The notes: a model not told the origin generated them from the letters alone. Counted from the stretch's first letter, positions 7,028 through 13,551 are shown. The stretch is 13,814 nt of DNA from CG1-02-35-72 sp964564475 (GCA_964564475.1 CAZMBM010000054.1:1-13814); one strand, 5' to 3'. Translations and numbers: made by a program.

Positions 7028-7575
7028 GGTAACTCGGTTTTTACGGTGATTTCTATACGTCTGTTTTTACGCCGCTCTTTTTTACTGTTGTTTTTGGCCA
7101 GCGGTTCTTTTTCACCTTTTGAGGATGTGTGAATAATCTGTTTGTCAATACCTTGTGAAATTAAAAAGTTTTTAAAATTCTTAGCACGTTCAAAGCCTAC
7201 CCAATAGTTAGAGATACTATCGCCAATATTATCGGTATAACCTACAATATAAATTTGCACCCTTTCAACTTTATTTAAAAAAGCTTTTAGATTTTTTACG
7301 TAGATATCGACGGTCTCATTTTCATTAAATGTCTTTTGATTAAAATCCAGATAAATAGTTTTTTTAGGAAACTTATAGCTGTTGGCCTTTTTAAGCGTAC
7401 TGTCTTTCTTTTTGGGTTTTGGTAAAACGGTATTTTTAATAATGACCGGTTTGGGTTTAATAGTAGCAACAGGCTGAATTGAAACGGGTTCTTTAGGATG
7501 CGTGTAAGCGTGCACCCACGCCCCAAGAAGAGCCCAGATTAAGAAAGCGATACAAGCCAAAACAAAATTCTTCAC
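7024..7575 (-). CDS. OmpA-domain protein with N-terminal membrane anchor and Pro/Lys linker
   Basis: 183 aa. Residues 4-23 form a hydrophobic helix, either an uncleaved anchor or a signal peptide with a possible V-H-A cleavage site at 21-23; there is no lipobox Cys. Residues 27-65 are rich in Pro and Lys (PKEP, KPKPV, PKPKKK), like the periplasm-spanning linker of TonB. An OmpA C-terminal domain follows (about 72-178): GYTDNIGD (112-119) with Asp115, ERAKNF (129-134) with Arg130, and ERRKNRRIEI (167-176). These are the peptidoglycan diaminopimelate-binding positions of the family. The likely job is tethering the inner membrane to the cell wall, alone or with the small membrane protein encoded directly downstream. 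The start is GTG at 7575, with a TAACTTTA box 21 nt upstream. Confidence 0.88.
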   Translation of the reverse strand: MKNFVLACIAFLIWALLGAWVHAYTHPKEPVSIQPVATIKPKPVIIKNTVLPKPKKKDSTLKKANSYKFPKKTIYLDFNQKTFNENETVDIYVKNLKAFLNKVERVQIYIVGYTDNIGDSISNYWVGFERAKNFKNFLISQGIDKQIIHTSSKGEKEPLAKNNSKKERRKNRRIEITVKTELP

Positions 7576-7596
7576 AACCTAAAAATTTGAGAACGG

Positions 7597-7604
7597 TAAA
7601 GTTA
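7597..7604 (-). promoter_or_regulatory. Candidate -7 box (TAACTTTA) for the OmpA-domain operon
   Basis: TAACTTTA on the minus strand is one base from TAnnTTTG and ends 21 nt before the GTG at 7575, within the spacing range of the other boxes in the window. The flanking upstream sequence is almost all A and T, so a chance match is possible. Confidence 0.3.
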
Positions 7605-7723
7605 TTAAATATTAATTAAATGGGCGTGATGTTAGAATTTGTATAGAATATTTTTAATAACGAACAATTAATAAAAAACAGTCGACTATAATCAGGGATG
7701 TTCAGAGCGCTAGCTTCCTACTT

Positions 7724-9931
7724 CTAACTTCTTGATTTATCAACCAATTCAATCTGACTGATTTTGGCTGTGGTGGTAAAAAGGCCGTAATTTATAAAGA
7801 CTTTGTTTTTTTCTATTTTAATAATGGTACCTATAGCTGTGCCGTCTTCTAAACGCACCCGATCGTTCGGTTTAAATACGTAATTGGCTTTTTGTTGGGC
7901 ACGCATTTTAGCTTTTTTAGCTTCTATTTCTCTAATGACGGTTACTTCTTTTAAAACCTGTTTTTCTATGGTTTTAAGTTTTTCTTTGGTCGTCTTTACC
8001 GGTTTAGTCTGAAGTATTTTTTTAGTCTTATCGATTTTGGGTTTTACAGGCGTGGTCTTTTTTATGTGTTTGGTTTGTTCGGTAACCGCCCAATTAAAGA
8101 AGTCGGCTAAGAGCCTTTTTTTATTCTTGGTTTGAAAGAAACGATTGAGGAGTTCATTAGCTTTACGACCATAGGTTAGCATTTTCTGATTTTCTTCGTA
8201 CAGCAGATTAAAATCGACTAACTTTTGATGTAGTTTCTCTTGATTGCTGTTCAATAAAGCCCCTTTTTCTTTGGCTATGAGATGTTCTTTTTCAAGATTT
8301 TCAGCATTCTTTTGCAGTTTGTTGCGCTCTTTTTGCAGTTTAGAAATACTGCGGTCTAAACGGACTTTTTCGCCTGATACTTTTTTCTTAGCTCGGTTTA
8401 TAAGGCTGTATGGAATACCATTTTTACCTGCCACTTCAAAGGTGAATGAACTGCCGGCTTGCCCTACAAACAACTTGTACAAAGGTTCTAAACTGCGTTC
8501 GTCAAACTGCATATTGGCATTAACGGCAAAGGGCAATTCGTCTGCCAAAACTTTGAGGTTGGCATAATGGGTGGTAACGATACCAAAGGCATTTTTAGCG
8601 TGGAATTCTTCTAAAAAAACCTCGGCCAAAGCACCGCCCAATTCAGGGTCGCTACCCGTACCGAACTCGTCAATTAAAAGCAGGGTATTGTCGTTGCTTT
8701 TGCGTAAAAATTGTCGCATATTTTTAAGGCGGTAGCTGTATGTACTCAACTGATTTTCTATAGACTGATTGTCGCCAATATCGGTTAAAATGGTGTCAAA
8801 AAGATGGAAAGAACTCTTTCTGTGGACGGGTACAAGCAGGCCACTCTGAAACATGATTTGAAGTAAACCAATGGTTTTTAGGGTGATGCTTTTACCTCCG
8901 GCATTAGGTCCCGAAATGACAATAATATGCTGTTGTTGGTCTAATGTTAAACTTTGCGGAATGGTTTTAAGACCTAATTTGGTGTTTTGTTCAAGAAGTA
9001 AAGGATGGTAGGCCTCTTTGTAATAGCAGGCTTTAGTTTTTGAAATATCGGGTAAAATGGCGCCTATTTTATGGGCATAGTTAGCCTTGGCCGAAACGCT
9101 GTCTGTATAAGCCAAATAATCCTGACGTATTAATAAATCTGAAATAAAGGGACGCAAAGTATTTGTAAGGATTTTTAAAATATTGATGATTTCTTCTTTT
9201 TCTTCAAATTTTAAATTTTGTAAATGACGCATGTATTTTTGAGTCGCTTCGGGAGCAATAAATACAATACTTCCCGATTTAGAAGTCCCTAATAAAAATC
9301 CTTTTACCTTTTTGCGGTGCATAGCTTTAACAGCCAATACCCGTTGATTGTCTATAAACGATTCTTTTATTTCGTCTAAATAATCAGATTTAAGGGATTT
9401 ACTCAAAGCGTTGTTAAAACTACTGCTAATCATTCCTTTGATTTCTAAAATATCTTTACGGATGCCTTTTAAAAGGGCAGAAGCTTTGTCGAGGACTTCG
9501 CCATAAGGCGAAATTTTAGCAAGAATTGTTTTAGAAACAGTAACATCGCAGCTTAAGCGGGCAGAGAATCTATAGAGTTCAGGGTAATACTCTTCGTATT
9601 TTTTTAGAAATTTAAGATGTTCGTTTGTGGTGTCAACCAGTTTTACAATTTTTAAAAACGAAACTGTATCCAGATAACTGTCTTCTATTTTGAGCAGGTG
9701 TATTTCTTTACTGATGTTTTCAAAATAATGCGAAGGTAAACGGTTGTCGTTTTCAAACGACGCCAAATATTCGTGGGTTTGTTTTAGTGCTTCTGTCAAT
9801 GGTGCTTTTTTAGAAAGAGGCTTGAAAGCGTGTACCAAATCCTTTCCCAAAGAGGTAGTACAATATGCGGCGACCTTTTCTAAGACCAAAGGGAATTCTA
9901 AATCTTGTAATGTTTTTAAAGAAATAGCCAA
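7724..9931 (-). CDS. mutS2: MutS2 family DNA-binding ATPase lacking the Smr domain
   Basis: 735 aa. The N-terminal TLQDLEFPLVLEKV (7-20) and the core lever region lead to Walker A GPNAGGKS (341-348), then the STYSYRLKNM block (396-405), Walker B LLLIDE with GTGSDPELGG (417-433) and TTHYANLK (453-460). A long coiled coil follows (about 510-600), then a Lys/Thr/Pro-rich linker (about 620-680) and a small beta-rich KOW/SH3-like end (about 690-731, KPNDRVRLEDGTAIGTI). The usual C-terminal Smr nuclease domain with its LDLRG motif is absent and the frame ends normally. MutS2 proteins bind branched DNA, restrain recombination and in some bacteria rescue collided ribosomes. A form without Smr may act only as a binding/ATPase protein. 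The start is TTG at 9931; the frame is open upstream but holds no ATG. A 13-nt hairpin, CTTCT-AAA-AGAAG, lies at 9945-9957 just before it. Confidence 0.95.
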   Translation of the reverse strand: MAISLKTLQDLEFPLVLEKVAAYCTTSLGKDLVHAFKPLSKKAPLTEALKQTHEYLASFENDNRLPSHYFENISKEIHLLKIEDSYLDTVSFLKIVKLVDTTNEHLKFLKKYEEYYPELYRFSARLSCDVTVSKTILAKISPYGEVLDKASALLKGIRKDILEIKGMISSSFNNALSKSLKSDYLDEIKESFIDNQRVLAVKAMHRKKVKGFLLGTSKSGSIVFIAPEATQKYMRHLQNLKFEEKEEIINILKILTNTLRPFISDLLIRQDYLAYTDSVSAKANYAHKIGAILPDISKTKACYYKEAYHPLLLEQNTKLGLKTIPQSLTLDQQQHIIVISGPNAGGKSITLKTIGLLQIMFQSGLLVPVHRKSSFHLFDTILTDIGDNQSIENQLSTYSYRLKNMRQFLRKSNDNTLLLIDEFGTGSDPELGGALAEVFLEEFHAKNAFGIVTTHYANLKVLADELPFAVNANMQFDERSLEPLYKLFVGQAGSSFTFEVAGKNGIPYSLINRAKKKVSGEKVRLDRSISKLQKERNKLQKNAENLEKEHLIAKEKGALLNSNQEKLHQKLVDFNLLYEENQKMLTYGRKANELLNRFFQTKNKKRLLADFFNWAVTEQTKHIKKTTPVKPKIDKTKKILQTKPVKTTKEKLKTIEKQVLKEVTVIREIEAKKAKMRAQQKANYVFKPNDRVRLEDGTAIGTIIKIEKNKVFINYGLFTTTAKISQIELVDKSRS

Positions 9932-9989
9932 ATTGTTAAATTGTCTTCTTTTAGAAGTTAAAAAATAATACTTTTATCTAAAATTAAGT

Positions 9990-10071
9990 TGTCATATTGA
10001 GCGGAGTTGAATTATCTATTGTTAGAGATTCTTCACTTTGCCTACCTGCCGCAGGCAGGTTCAGAATGACA
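9990..10071. repeat. 82-bp REP/MITE-like intergenic palindromic element
   Basis: The element begins TGTCATATTGA (9990-10000) and ends TTCAGAATGACA (10060-10071). The ends are inverted repeats of each other (TGTCAT plus TGA, with two central mismatches). Near the right end is a perfect stem ACCTGCC / GGCAGGT with loop GCA (10044-10060). This is the style of dispersed GTCATTCTGA...TCAGAATGAC repeats seen in many Bacteroidetes intergenic regions. It sits between the divergent mutS2 and ung starts, so transcripts from either side could cross it. No coding capacity and no T-tract terminator are present. Assignment to a repeat family is from memory of the motif; only this copy and a remnant at 11111-11135 are visible. 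Confidence 0.7.
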
Positions 10072-10120
10072 ATTAGTAAGCAAAAATAAGTTTAATATTT
10101 TAAACAGCCTTAAAATAGTC

Positions 10121-10792
10121 ATGTCTATAAATGTAAATATAGCTCCCAATTGGAAAACAGTATTATCAGCCGAGTTCGATAAAGACTATTTTAAAAGTCT
10201 AGCGGCTTTTGTAAAATCAGAATACCGCCAAAATACCTGTTACCCAAAAGGAAGTCAGATTTTTGCCGCTTTTAACCATTGCGGTTTTAAAGACTTAAAA
10301 GTAGTTGTAATCGGGCAAGATCCTTATCACGGACCGGGGCAAGCCAACGGTTTGTGTTTTTCGGTTAACGATGATGTGCCGCAACCACCGTCGTTAATCA
10401 ATATTTTTAAAGAATTGAAAGCAGATGTGGGCGTTGCTATTCCGACAAGTGGTAATTTAGAACGTTGGGCAGACCAAGGTGTTTTGTTACTTAACGCCAC
10501 TTTAACGGTAAGGGCTCACCAAGCCGGGTCACACCAAAACAAGGGTTGGGAAAATTTTACCGATGCGGTTATCCGGCATATTTCTGATAAAAAACAAGGT
10601 GTCGTCTTTTTGCTTTGGGGGGGCTATGCCAAGCGCAAGGGTGCTAAAATAGACCGTACAAAACACTGTGTTTTAACCAGTGGGCATCCCTCCCCGCTAA
10701 GCGCAAATCGCGGGTATTGGTTTGGTAATAAACATTTTAGCAAAACAAATAATTACTTACTTGGAAGAGGGAAGACACCGATTGATTGGTAG
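10121..10792 (+). CDS. ung: Uracil-DNA glycosylase (family 1)
   Basis: 223 aa, normal length for family 1 UDG. It removes uracil from DNA as the first step of base excision repair in the cytosol. The water-activating motif GQDPYH is at 65-70 (catalytic Asp67) and runs into GPGQANGLCFSV. The uracil-recognition Asn is at 125 (LLLNATLTV), and the leucine-loop motif HPSPLS is at 189-194 (His189). All key residues are intact. It starts at ATG 10121. A near-consensus TAAGTTTA lies 26 nt upstream (10087-10094), further than other boxes in this window. It is divergent from mutS2 across the palindromic repeat and convergent with the small lipoprotein gene, whose stop is 37 bp away. Both flanking-strand neighbours mutS2 and ung concern DNA maintenance, though they are not in one operon. 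Confidence 0.98.
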   Translation: MSINVNIAPNWKTVLSAEFDKDYFKSLAAFVKSEYRQNTCYPKGSQIFAAFNHCGFKDLKVVVIGQDPYHGPGQANGLCFSVNDDVPQPPSLINIFKELKADVGVAIPTSGNLERWADQGVLLLNATLTVRAHQAGSHQNKGWENFTDAVIRHISDKKQGVVFLLWGGYAKRKGAKIDRTKHCVLTSGHPSPLSANRGYWFGNKHFSKTNNYLLGRGKTPIDW

Positions 10793-10829
10793 TAGAGAAA
10801 AGGTATATAACAAATAGCTACATATTCCT

Positions 10830-10997
10830 TTATAGGGTTTCCATGTCTGTTTGTACTCCAAGTAATGTTTGTGTAGGTGTTTTCTTTATGACTTGTTTAC
10901 TTTGTGCCAAACCGCAACTTTGTTGAGTAGAAAAGCACGAGGACATAAAAAGACCGATACTTAAAAGTAAACAGATTTTTAGAAGGGATTTTTTCAT
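10830..10997 (-). CDS. Small putative lipoprotein, 55 aa
   Basis: Starting at the ATG at 10997, the peptide opens with MKKS, followed by a hydrophobic stretch (LLKICLLLSIGLFM) and SSC at 19-21, a lipobox-like end with Cys21 as the lipidated residue. The mature part would be 35 residues: CFSTQQSCGLAQ, then a Lys/Thr-rich stretch and an acidic end (DMETL). One further Cys lies in the mature part. A lipoprotein signal of this exact architecture is unlikely by chance, and an exact TATATTTG promoter box ends 20 nt before the ATG. The gene is monocistronic, convergent with ung, and lies downstream of the phosphorylase cluster with a 150-bp gap. Function unknown; the size is typical of orphan flavobacterial lipopeptides. 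Its short length is the main reason for caution. Confidence 0.65.
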   Translation of the reverse strand: MKKSLLKICLLLSIGLFMSSCFSTQQSCGLAQSKQVIKKTPTQTLLGVQTDMETL

Positions 10998-11017
10998 GTT
11001 TAAGCTTATTGGTTTTT

Positions 11018-11025
11018 CAAATATA
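11018..11025 (-). promoter_or_regulatory. Candidate -7 box (TATATTTG) for the small lipoprotein
   Basis: Exact TAnnTTTG match on the minus strand, ending 20 nt before the ATG at 10997. A TTG lies 26 nt upstream, too far for a standard -33 element. Together with the lipobox it supports the small ORF as a real gene. Confidence 0.5.
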
Positions 11026-11110
11026 CTAAATTAGTATTAAGTAGAGAGAATCAAGTATTAAGTACAAAAAGGGTAAATCACAAATAAAAAAAACAGTTAA
11101 AAATTTAAGA

Positions 11111-11135
11111 TACTCCGAGAGAAGTCGAAGGAATA
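11111..11135. repeat. Degenerate remnant of the palindromic repeat family
   Basis: TCCGAGAGAAGTCGAAGGAA (11113-11132) resembles the GAGCGAAGTCGAAG-type arm of Bacteroidetes dispersed repeats and the left arm of the element at 9990 (TTGAGCGGAGTTGAA). The GTCAT/ATGAC ends are missing here, so it is at most a fragment. It lies just downstream of the phosphorylase stop codon. Confidence 0.35.
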
Positions 11136-11147
11136 AAGCATAAAAAG

Positions 11148-12020
11148 TTAATCTGTCAGTTTGTCTAACACGTACTTTATCATCTTTTCTACGGCGGCAT
11201 GGTAATCTTTGCTAAAAGTACCGTTGGCGCGATTGGCAATAATACAATTCATAGAGCAGGCATGGTGTCCTAAAAGTTTTGACAGTCCGTAAATTGCTGA
11301 AGTTTCCATCTCTAAATTGGTTACACGTATGCCGTTAAAGTTAAAACTGTCAATTTTATGATTCAGTTCGGGGTCTTGAATAGCCAAGCGCAGCACACGT
11401 CCTTGTGGACCGTAAAAGCCGCCGGCCGTAGCCGTCATACCTAAAAACACTTGTTCTGAAACCAGTTTAGCCTCCAACGTAGCACTGTTTGCTACAATAT
11501 AAGGGCGCGCCTTACGCGGATGCCAATTAGTGTGTTTTATAAAGGCGTCTTCAATTTCGGGATGCAAAATTGATGCACAATCGTAAGATAAGAGCATGCC
11601 ATCAAAGCCCAAACCGTATTTGGCCAAAACGTAACTGTCCACAGGAATGTCTGCTTGTAAAGAGCCCGATGTGCCAATACGAATAATATTTAGAGCTGTA
11701 TGGTTTTCTTTAACCTGACGGGTTTCTAAATTTATATTGACCAGAGCATCAATTTCGTTGACTACAATATCAATATTATCGGGACCAATGCCTGTAGAAA
11801 TTACTGAGATACGCTTGCCACGATAGATACCCGTTACGGTTCTAAATTCGCGTTTTTGGGTTTCAAATTCTATGCTGTCAAAGTGCTGTGCTACTTTAGG
11901 CACGCGGTCTTGATCACCCACAAAAATGATGTTTTTGGCAAGATTTTTGGGTCTTAAATTGATATGGTAAATGCTCCCGTCGGGATTTAATATCAGTTCT
12001 GATTCGGCTATCGTTCTCAT
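11148..12020 (-). CDS. Nucleoside phosphorylase, uridine phosphorylase-like
   Basis: 290 aa, PNP/UDP (NP-I) family. It performs reversible phosphorolysis of a nucleoside to base and ribose-1-phosphate in salvage. Visible elements are GDQDR (35-39) and REFRT (57-61), phosphate binding; RIGTSGSLQ (114-122); ATAGGFYGPQGR (197-208); and NLEMETSAIY (235-244) with the ribose-binding Met-Glu. The spacing Phe202-x3-Gln206-x-Arg208 matches the Phe-x3-Gln-x-Arg uracil-binding set of E. coli Udp (FYPGQER). I therefore infer uridine as the likely substrate; purine specificity is less likely but not ruled out. It is the last gene of the minus-strand group, 39 bp after the yciH stop, and a TACCTTTA box (12048-12055) 27 nt before its ATG may add a promoter. 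The family is usually about 250 aa; this protein is slightly longer at the N-terminus and after residue 95. Confidence 0.9.
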   Translation of the reverse strand: MRTIAESELILNPDGSIYHINLRPKNLAKNIIFVGDQDRVPKVAQHFDSIEFETQKREFRTVTGIYRGKRISVISTGIGPDNIDIVVNEIDALVNINLETRQVKENHTALNIIRIGTSGSLQADIPVDSYVLAKYGLGFDGMLLSYDCASILHPEIEDAFIKHTNWHPRKARPYIVANSATLEAKLVSEQVFLGMTATAGGFYGPQGRVLRLAIQDPELNHKIDSFNFNGIRVTNLEMETSAIYGLSKLLGHHACSMNCIIANRANGTFSKDYHAAVEKMIKYVLDKLTD

Positions 12021-12047
12021 AAGACTTCAATTTTTTAGAAAAAGAAG

Positions 12048-12055
12048 TAAAGGTA
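12048..12055 (-). promoter_or_regulatory. Possible internal -7 box (TACCTTTA) for the nucleoside phosphorylase
   Basis: TACCTTTA is one base from TAnnTTTG, ending 27 nt before the ATG at 12020 and just after the yciH stop. The spacing is longer than that of other boxes here, so it is a weak call. Confidence 0.2.
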
Positions 12056-12059
12056 CTAA

Positions 12060-12410
12060 TTATCCGCCAACCCGCTTAATATTGTAGTTTTTTTCTTTGA
12101 GGATTTGCATAATTTTATCACGGTAATTCCCCTGAATGATGATATCGCCATCCTTTACACTTCCCCCAACACCACATTTGGTTTTGAGCATTTTGGCAAG
12201 TTGTTTTAAGTCGGATTCAGTCCCTGCAAACCCTTTGATAACCGTTACAGTTTTGCCGCCGCGTCCTTTGTTAGAAAAATGCGCTTCGAGATATTGTTTT
12301 GAGGGATTTAGAGTTTCTGTAGGTGTGTCATCGGTGAAATCGGCATGAGGATTGGTAGAAAAAACAAATCCGCCAAGGTCGCTTAAATCAGCTAATTTCT
12401 TTTTAGTCAT
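12060..12410 (-). CDS. yciH: YciH/SUI1-family translation factor
   Basis: 116 aa. The SUI1 (eIF1-like) domain covers about 46-116, with the basic loop NKGRGGKTVTVIKGF (47-61), then LAKMLKTKCGVGGSVKDGDI (71-90) and IIQGNYRDKI (91-100). All are characteristic of bacterial YciH and archaeal/eukaryotic SUI1. Such proteins bind the small ribosomal subunit near the P site and affect start-codon fidelity. The first 45 residues are a polar extension without a recognisable fold (DLGGFVFSTNP is a common bacterial YciH lead-in). The ATG overlaps the previous gene's stop by 4 bp (ATGA), so translation is probably coupled to the 61-aa membrane protein. All expected SUI1 features are intact. Confidence 0.95.
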   Translation of the reverse strand: MTKKKLADLSDLGGFVFSTNPHADFTDDTPTETLNPSKQYLEAHFSNKGRGGKTVTVIKGFAGTESDLKQLAKMLKTKCGVGGSVKDGDIIIQGNYRDKIMQILKEKNYNIKRVGG

Positions 12411-12592
12411 TTTTTAGATTTTTTAAAACGATTTATAAGATATAAGACCACAGCGTATAACTCGAAAATAAACCCGATTTTAATAAGTGTCTCAGATTGG
12501 TTTTTATAAGAAGTATAGCGTAGAATAATACCTAGCAGCAATACTAAGACACCAAAAGAAATGATAGATATTATTTTAGAATTAGATTTCAT
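12407..12592 (-). CDS. Small two-helix membrane protein, 61 aa
   Basis: Not recognised by family. Two hydrophobic segments are visible, about residues 7-25 (IISIISFGVLVLLLGIILR) and 38-55 (KIGFIFELYAVVLYLINR), joined by a polar loop (YTSYKNQSET). The basic ends MKSNSK and RFKKSKK suggest both termini face the cytoplasm. ATG at 12592 lies 14 bp after the nitrilase stop and its own stop overlaps the yciH start by 4 bp, which argues that it is a real, translated gene. It probably sits in the inner membrane. A functional link to nitrilase or to YciH cannot be inferred; it may be a conserved orphan. Confidence 0.75.
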   Translation of the reverse strand: MKSNSKIISIISFGVLVLLLGIILRYTSYKNQSETLIKIGFIFELYAVVLYLINRFKKSKK

Positions 12593-12606
12593 CGTGTTAA
12601 AAAGCT

Positions 12607-13551
12607 TTAGGATTTCTTTTTATGTATCAGTTTTTCTATTATCATATCAGGTTGTTTATGAGCCTTATATTCAAAAATATCATCTCTAGAATAGTGCCCT
12701 ACTACATCAAAATCAAATTTACTGATATTTATCTCTTCCAAATCTATATCGGCTATTAAAGCACCGGCTTTATCAAACAAAGGGCCTGCTAAAATCTCTC
12801 CTTGAGGCGAAACAATAACACTGCCACCGGGGCATAAATTTTCAGGCTCGTCTTTGACAAGGCTTTGGTATTTTGGCGGATACATAGATTTTGTAAAGTA
12901 CTGATTGCAGCCCAAAACAAAACAACGTCCTTCTAAGGCAATGTGTTGCATAGTCGAAGTCCAACTTTCTCTGGCATCGGCTGTGGGCGCTATGTAAATT
13001 TCAACACCTTTGTTGTACATAGCCATACGGGCCAAAGGCATATAATTTTCCCAACATATAAGACCACCAAGCTTTCCTATTTCAGTTTGAAAACTTACCA
13101 ATGACGCACCATCGCCTTCACCCCAAATAATTCTTTCGGTTCCGGTGGGTTTTATTTTTCTGTGTACACCCATTAACCCAGTATTTGGCGATATGTATAA
13201 CATTGAGCAATAAAGACTGCCATTTGAGCTATCTTTTTCGGTAGCACCTATTACCAAATATACTTTTTGCGATTTGGCCAAACTTTCAAGCTTTTTTAAA
13301 TCTGTACTATTAACATTTAAGCTGTTTTTGTGGTATTCTGCATACAATTTTTTTCCTTCGGGCTTTCGACTTCCTATTTGAGCGCCAAAAGAAAAACCTC
13401 TGGGATAGCCGGGTATAAAAGACTCTGGAAAGACAATTAACCTACAAGCTTTTTGGGCATATTTTTTTGTGAGTCGTTCAATTTTAACTATTGTTTTTTC
13501 TTTGTCGAAGAAAACAGGACTGTCTTGAATTACGCATACTTTTAGTTTCAT
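12607..13551 (-). CDS. Nitrilase (branch 1 carbon-nitrogen hydrolase)
   Basis: 314 aa, cytosolic. The Glu-Lys-Cys catalytic triad is visible: Glu43 in VFPESFIPGYPRG (from about 40), Lys132 in VHRKIKPTGTER (129-140), and Cys166 in GLICWENYMPLAR (163-175). Glu139 corresponds to the additional conserved glutamate of the superfamily. CWENYMPLAR and the C-terminal GHYSRDDIF (285-293) are signatures of true aliphatic/aromatic nitrilases (EC 3.5.5.1) rather than amidases, so conversion of a nitrile to carboxylic acid and ammonia is the expected reaction. The natural substrate is unknown. It starts at ATG 13551. The preceding gene on the same strand encodes the end of a galactanase, 48 bp upstream. 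A TATCTTTA sequence lies 34 nt upstream (13586-13593), too distant for a confident promoter call. The protein is complete with no missing key residue. Confidence 0.93.
   Translation of the reverse strand: MKLKVCVIQDSPVFFDKEKTIVKIERLTKKYAQKACRLIVFPESFIPGYPRGFSFGAQIGSRKPEGKKLYAEYHKNSLNVNSTDLKKLESLAKSQKVYLVIGATEKDSSNGSLYCSMLYISPNTGLMGVHRKIKPTGTERIIWGEGDGASLVSFQTEIGKLGGLICWENYMPLARMAMYNKGVEIYIAPTADARESWTSTMQHIALEGRCFVLGCNQYFTKSMYPPKYQSLVKDEPENLCPGGSVIVSPQGEILAGPLFDKAGALIADIDLEEINISKFDFDVVGHYSRDDIFEYKAHKQPDMIIEKLIHKKKS

Larger units (their letters stand above)
10793..11147. other. 355-bp interval without a long gene; holds one small lipoprotein ORF
   Basis: Between ung and the nucleoside phosphorylase. 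It contains the 55-codon lipoprotein gene (10830-10997), its -7 box (11018-11025) and a degenerate repeat remnant (11111-11135). The 37-bp convergent gap 10793-10829 shows no convincing hairpin terminator. The rest (about 11026-11110) is A-rich with no structure I can support. Confidence 0.6.

Noticed and set aside
7296..7526. Alternative frame within the OmpA-domain gene
   Set aside because: Same-strand shadow of a gene with clear OmpA motifs.
7700..7735. AGAAGT-like short repeats around the mutS2 stop codon
   Set aside because: The units are few and imperfect, and they overlap the coding end; too weak to call a repeat.
8244..8567. Plus-strand open frame within mutS2
   Set aside because: Antisense to the Walker B to coiled-coil part of MutS2; Cys/Phe/Ser-rich composition typical of an antisense shadow.
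9744..9968. Plus-strand open frame across the mutS2 start
   Set aside because: Mostly antisense to mutS2 with no promoter or family signal.
10044..10060. Strong hairpin as a rho-independent terminator
   Set aside because: No T-tract follows on either strand and both flanking genes start, rather than end, here; it belongs to the palindromic repeat.
12136..12348. Plus-strand open frame within yciH
   Set aside because: Antisense shadow of a clear SUI1-domain gene.
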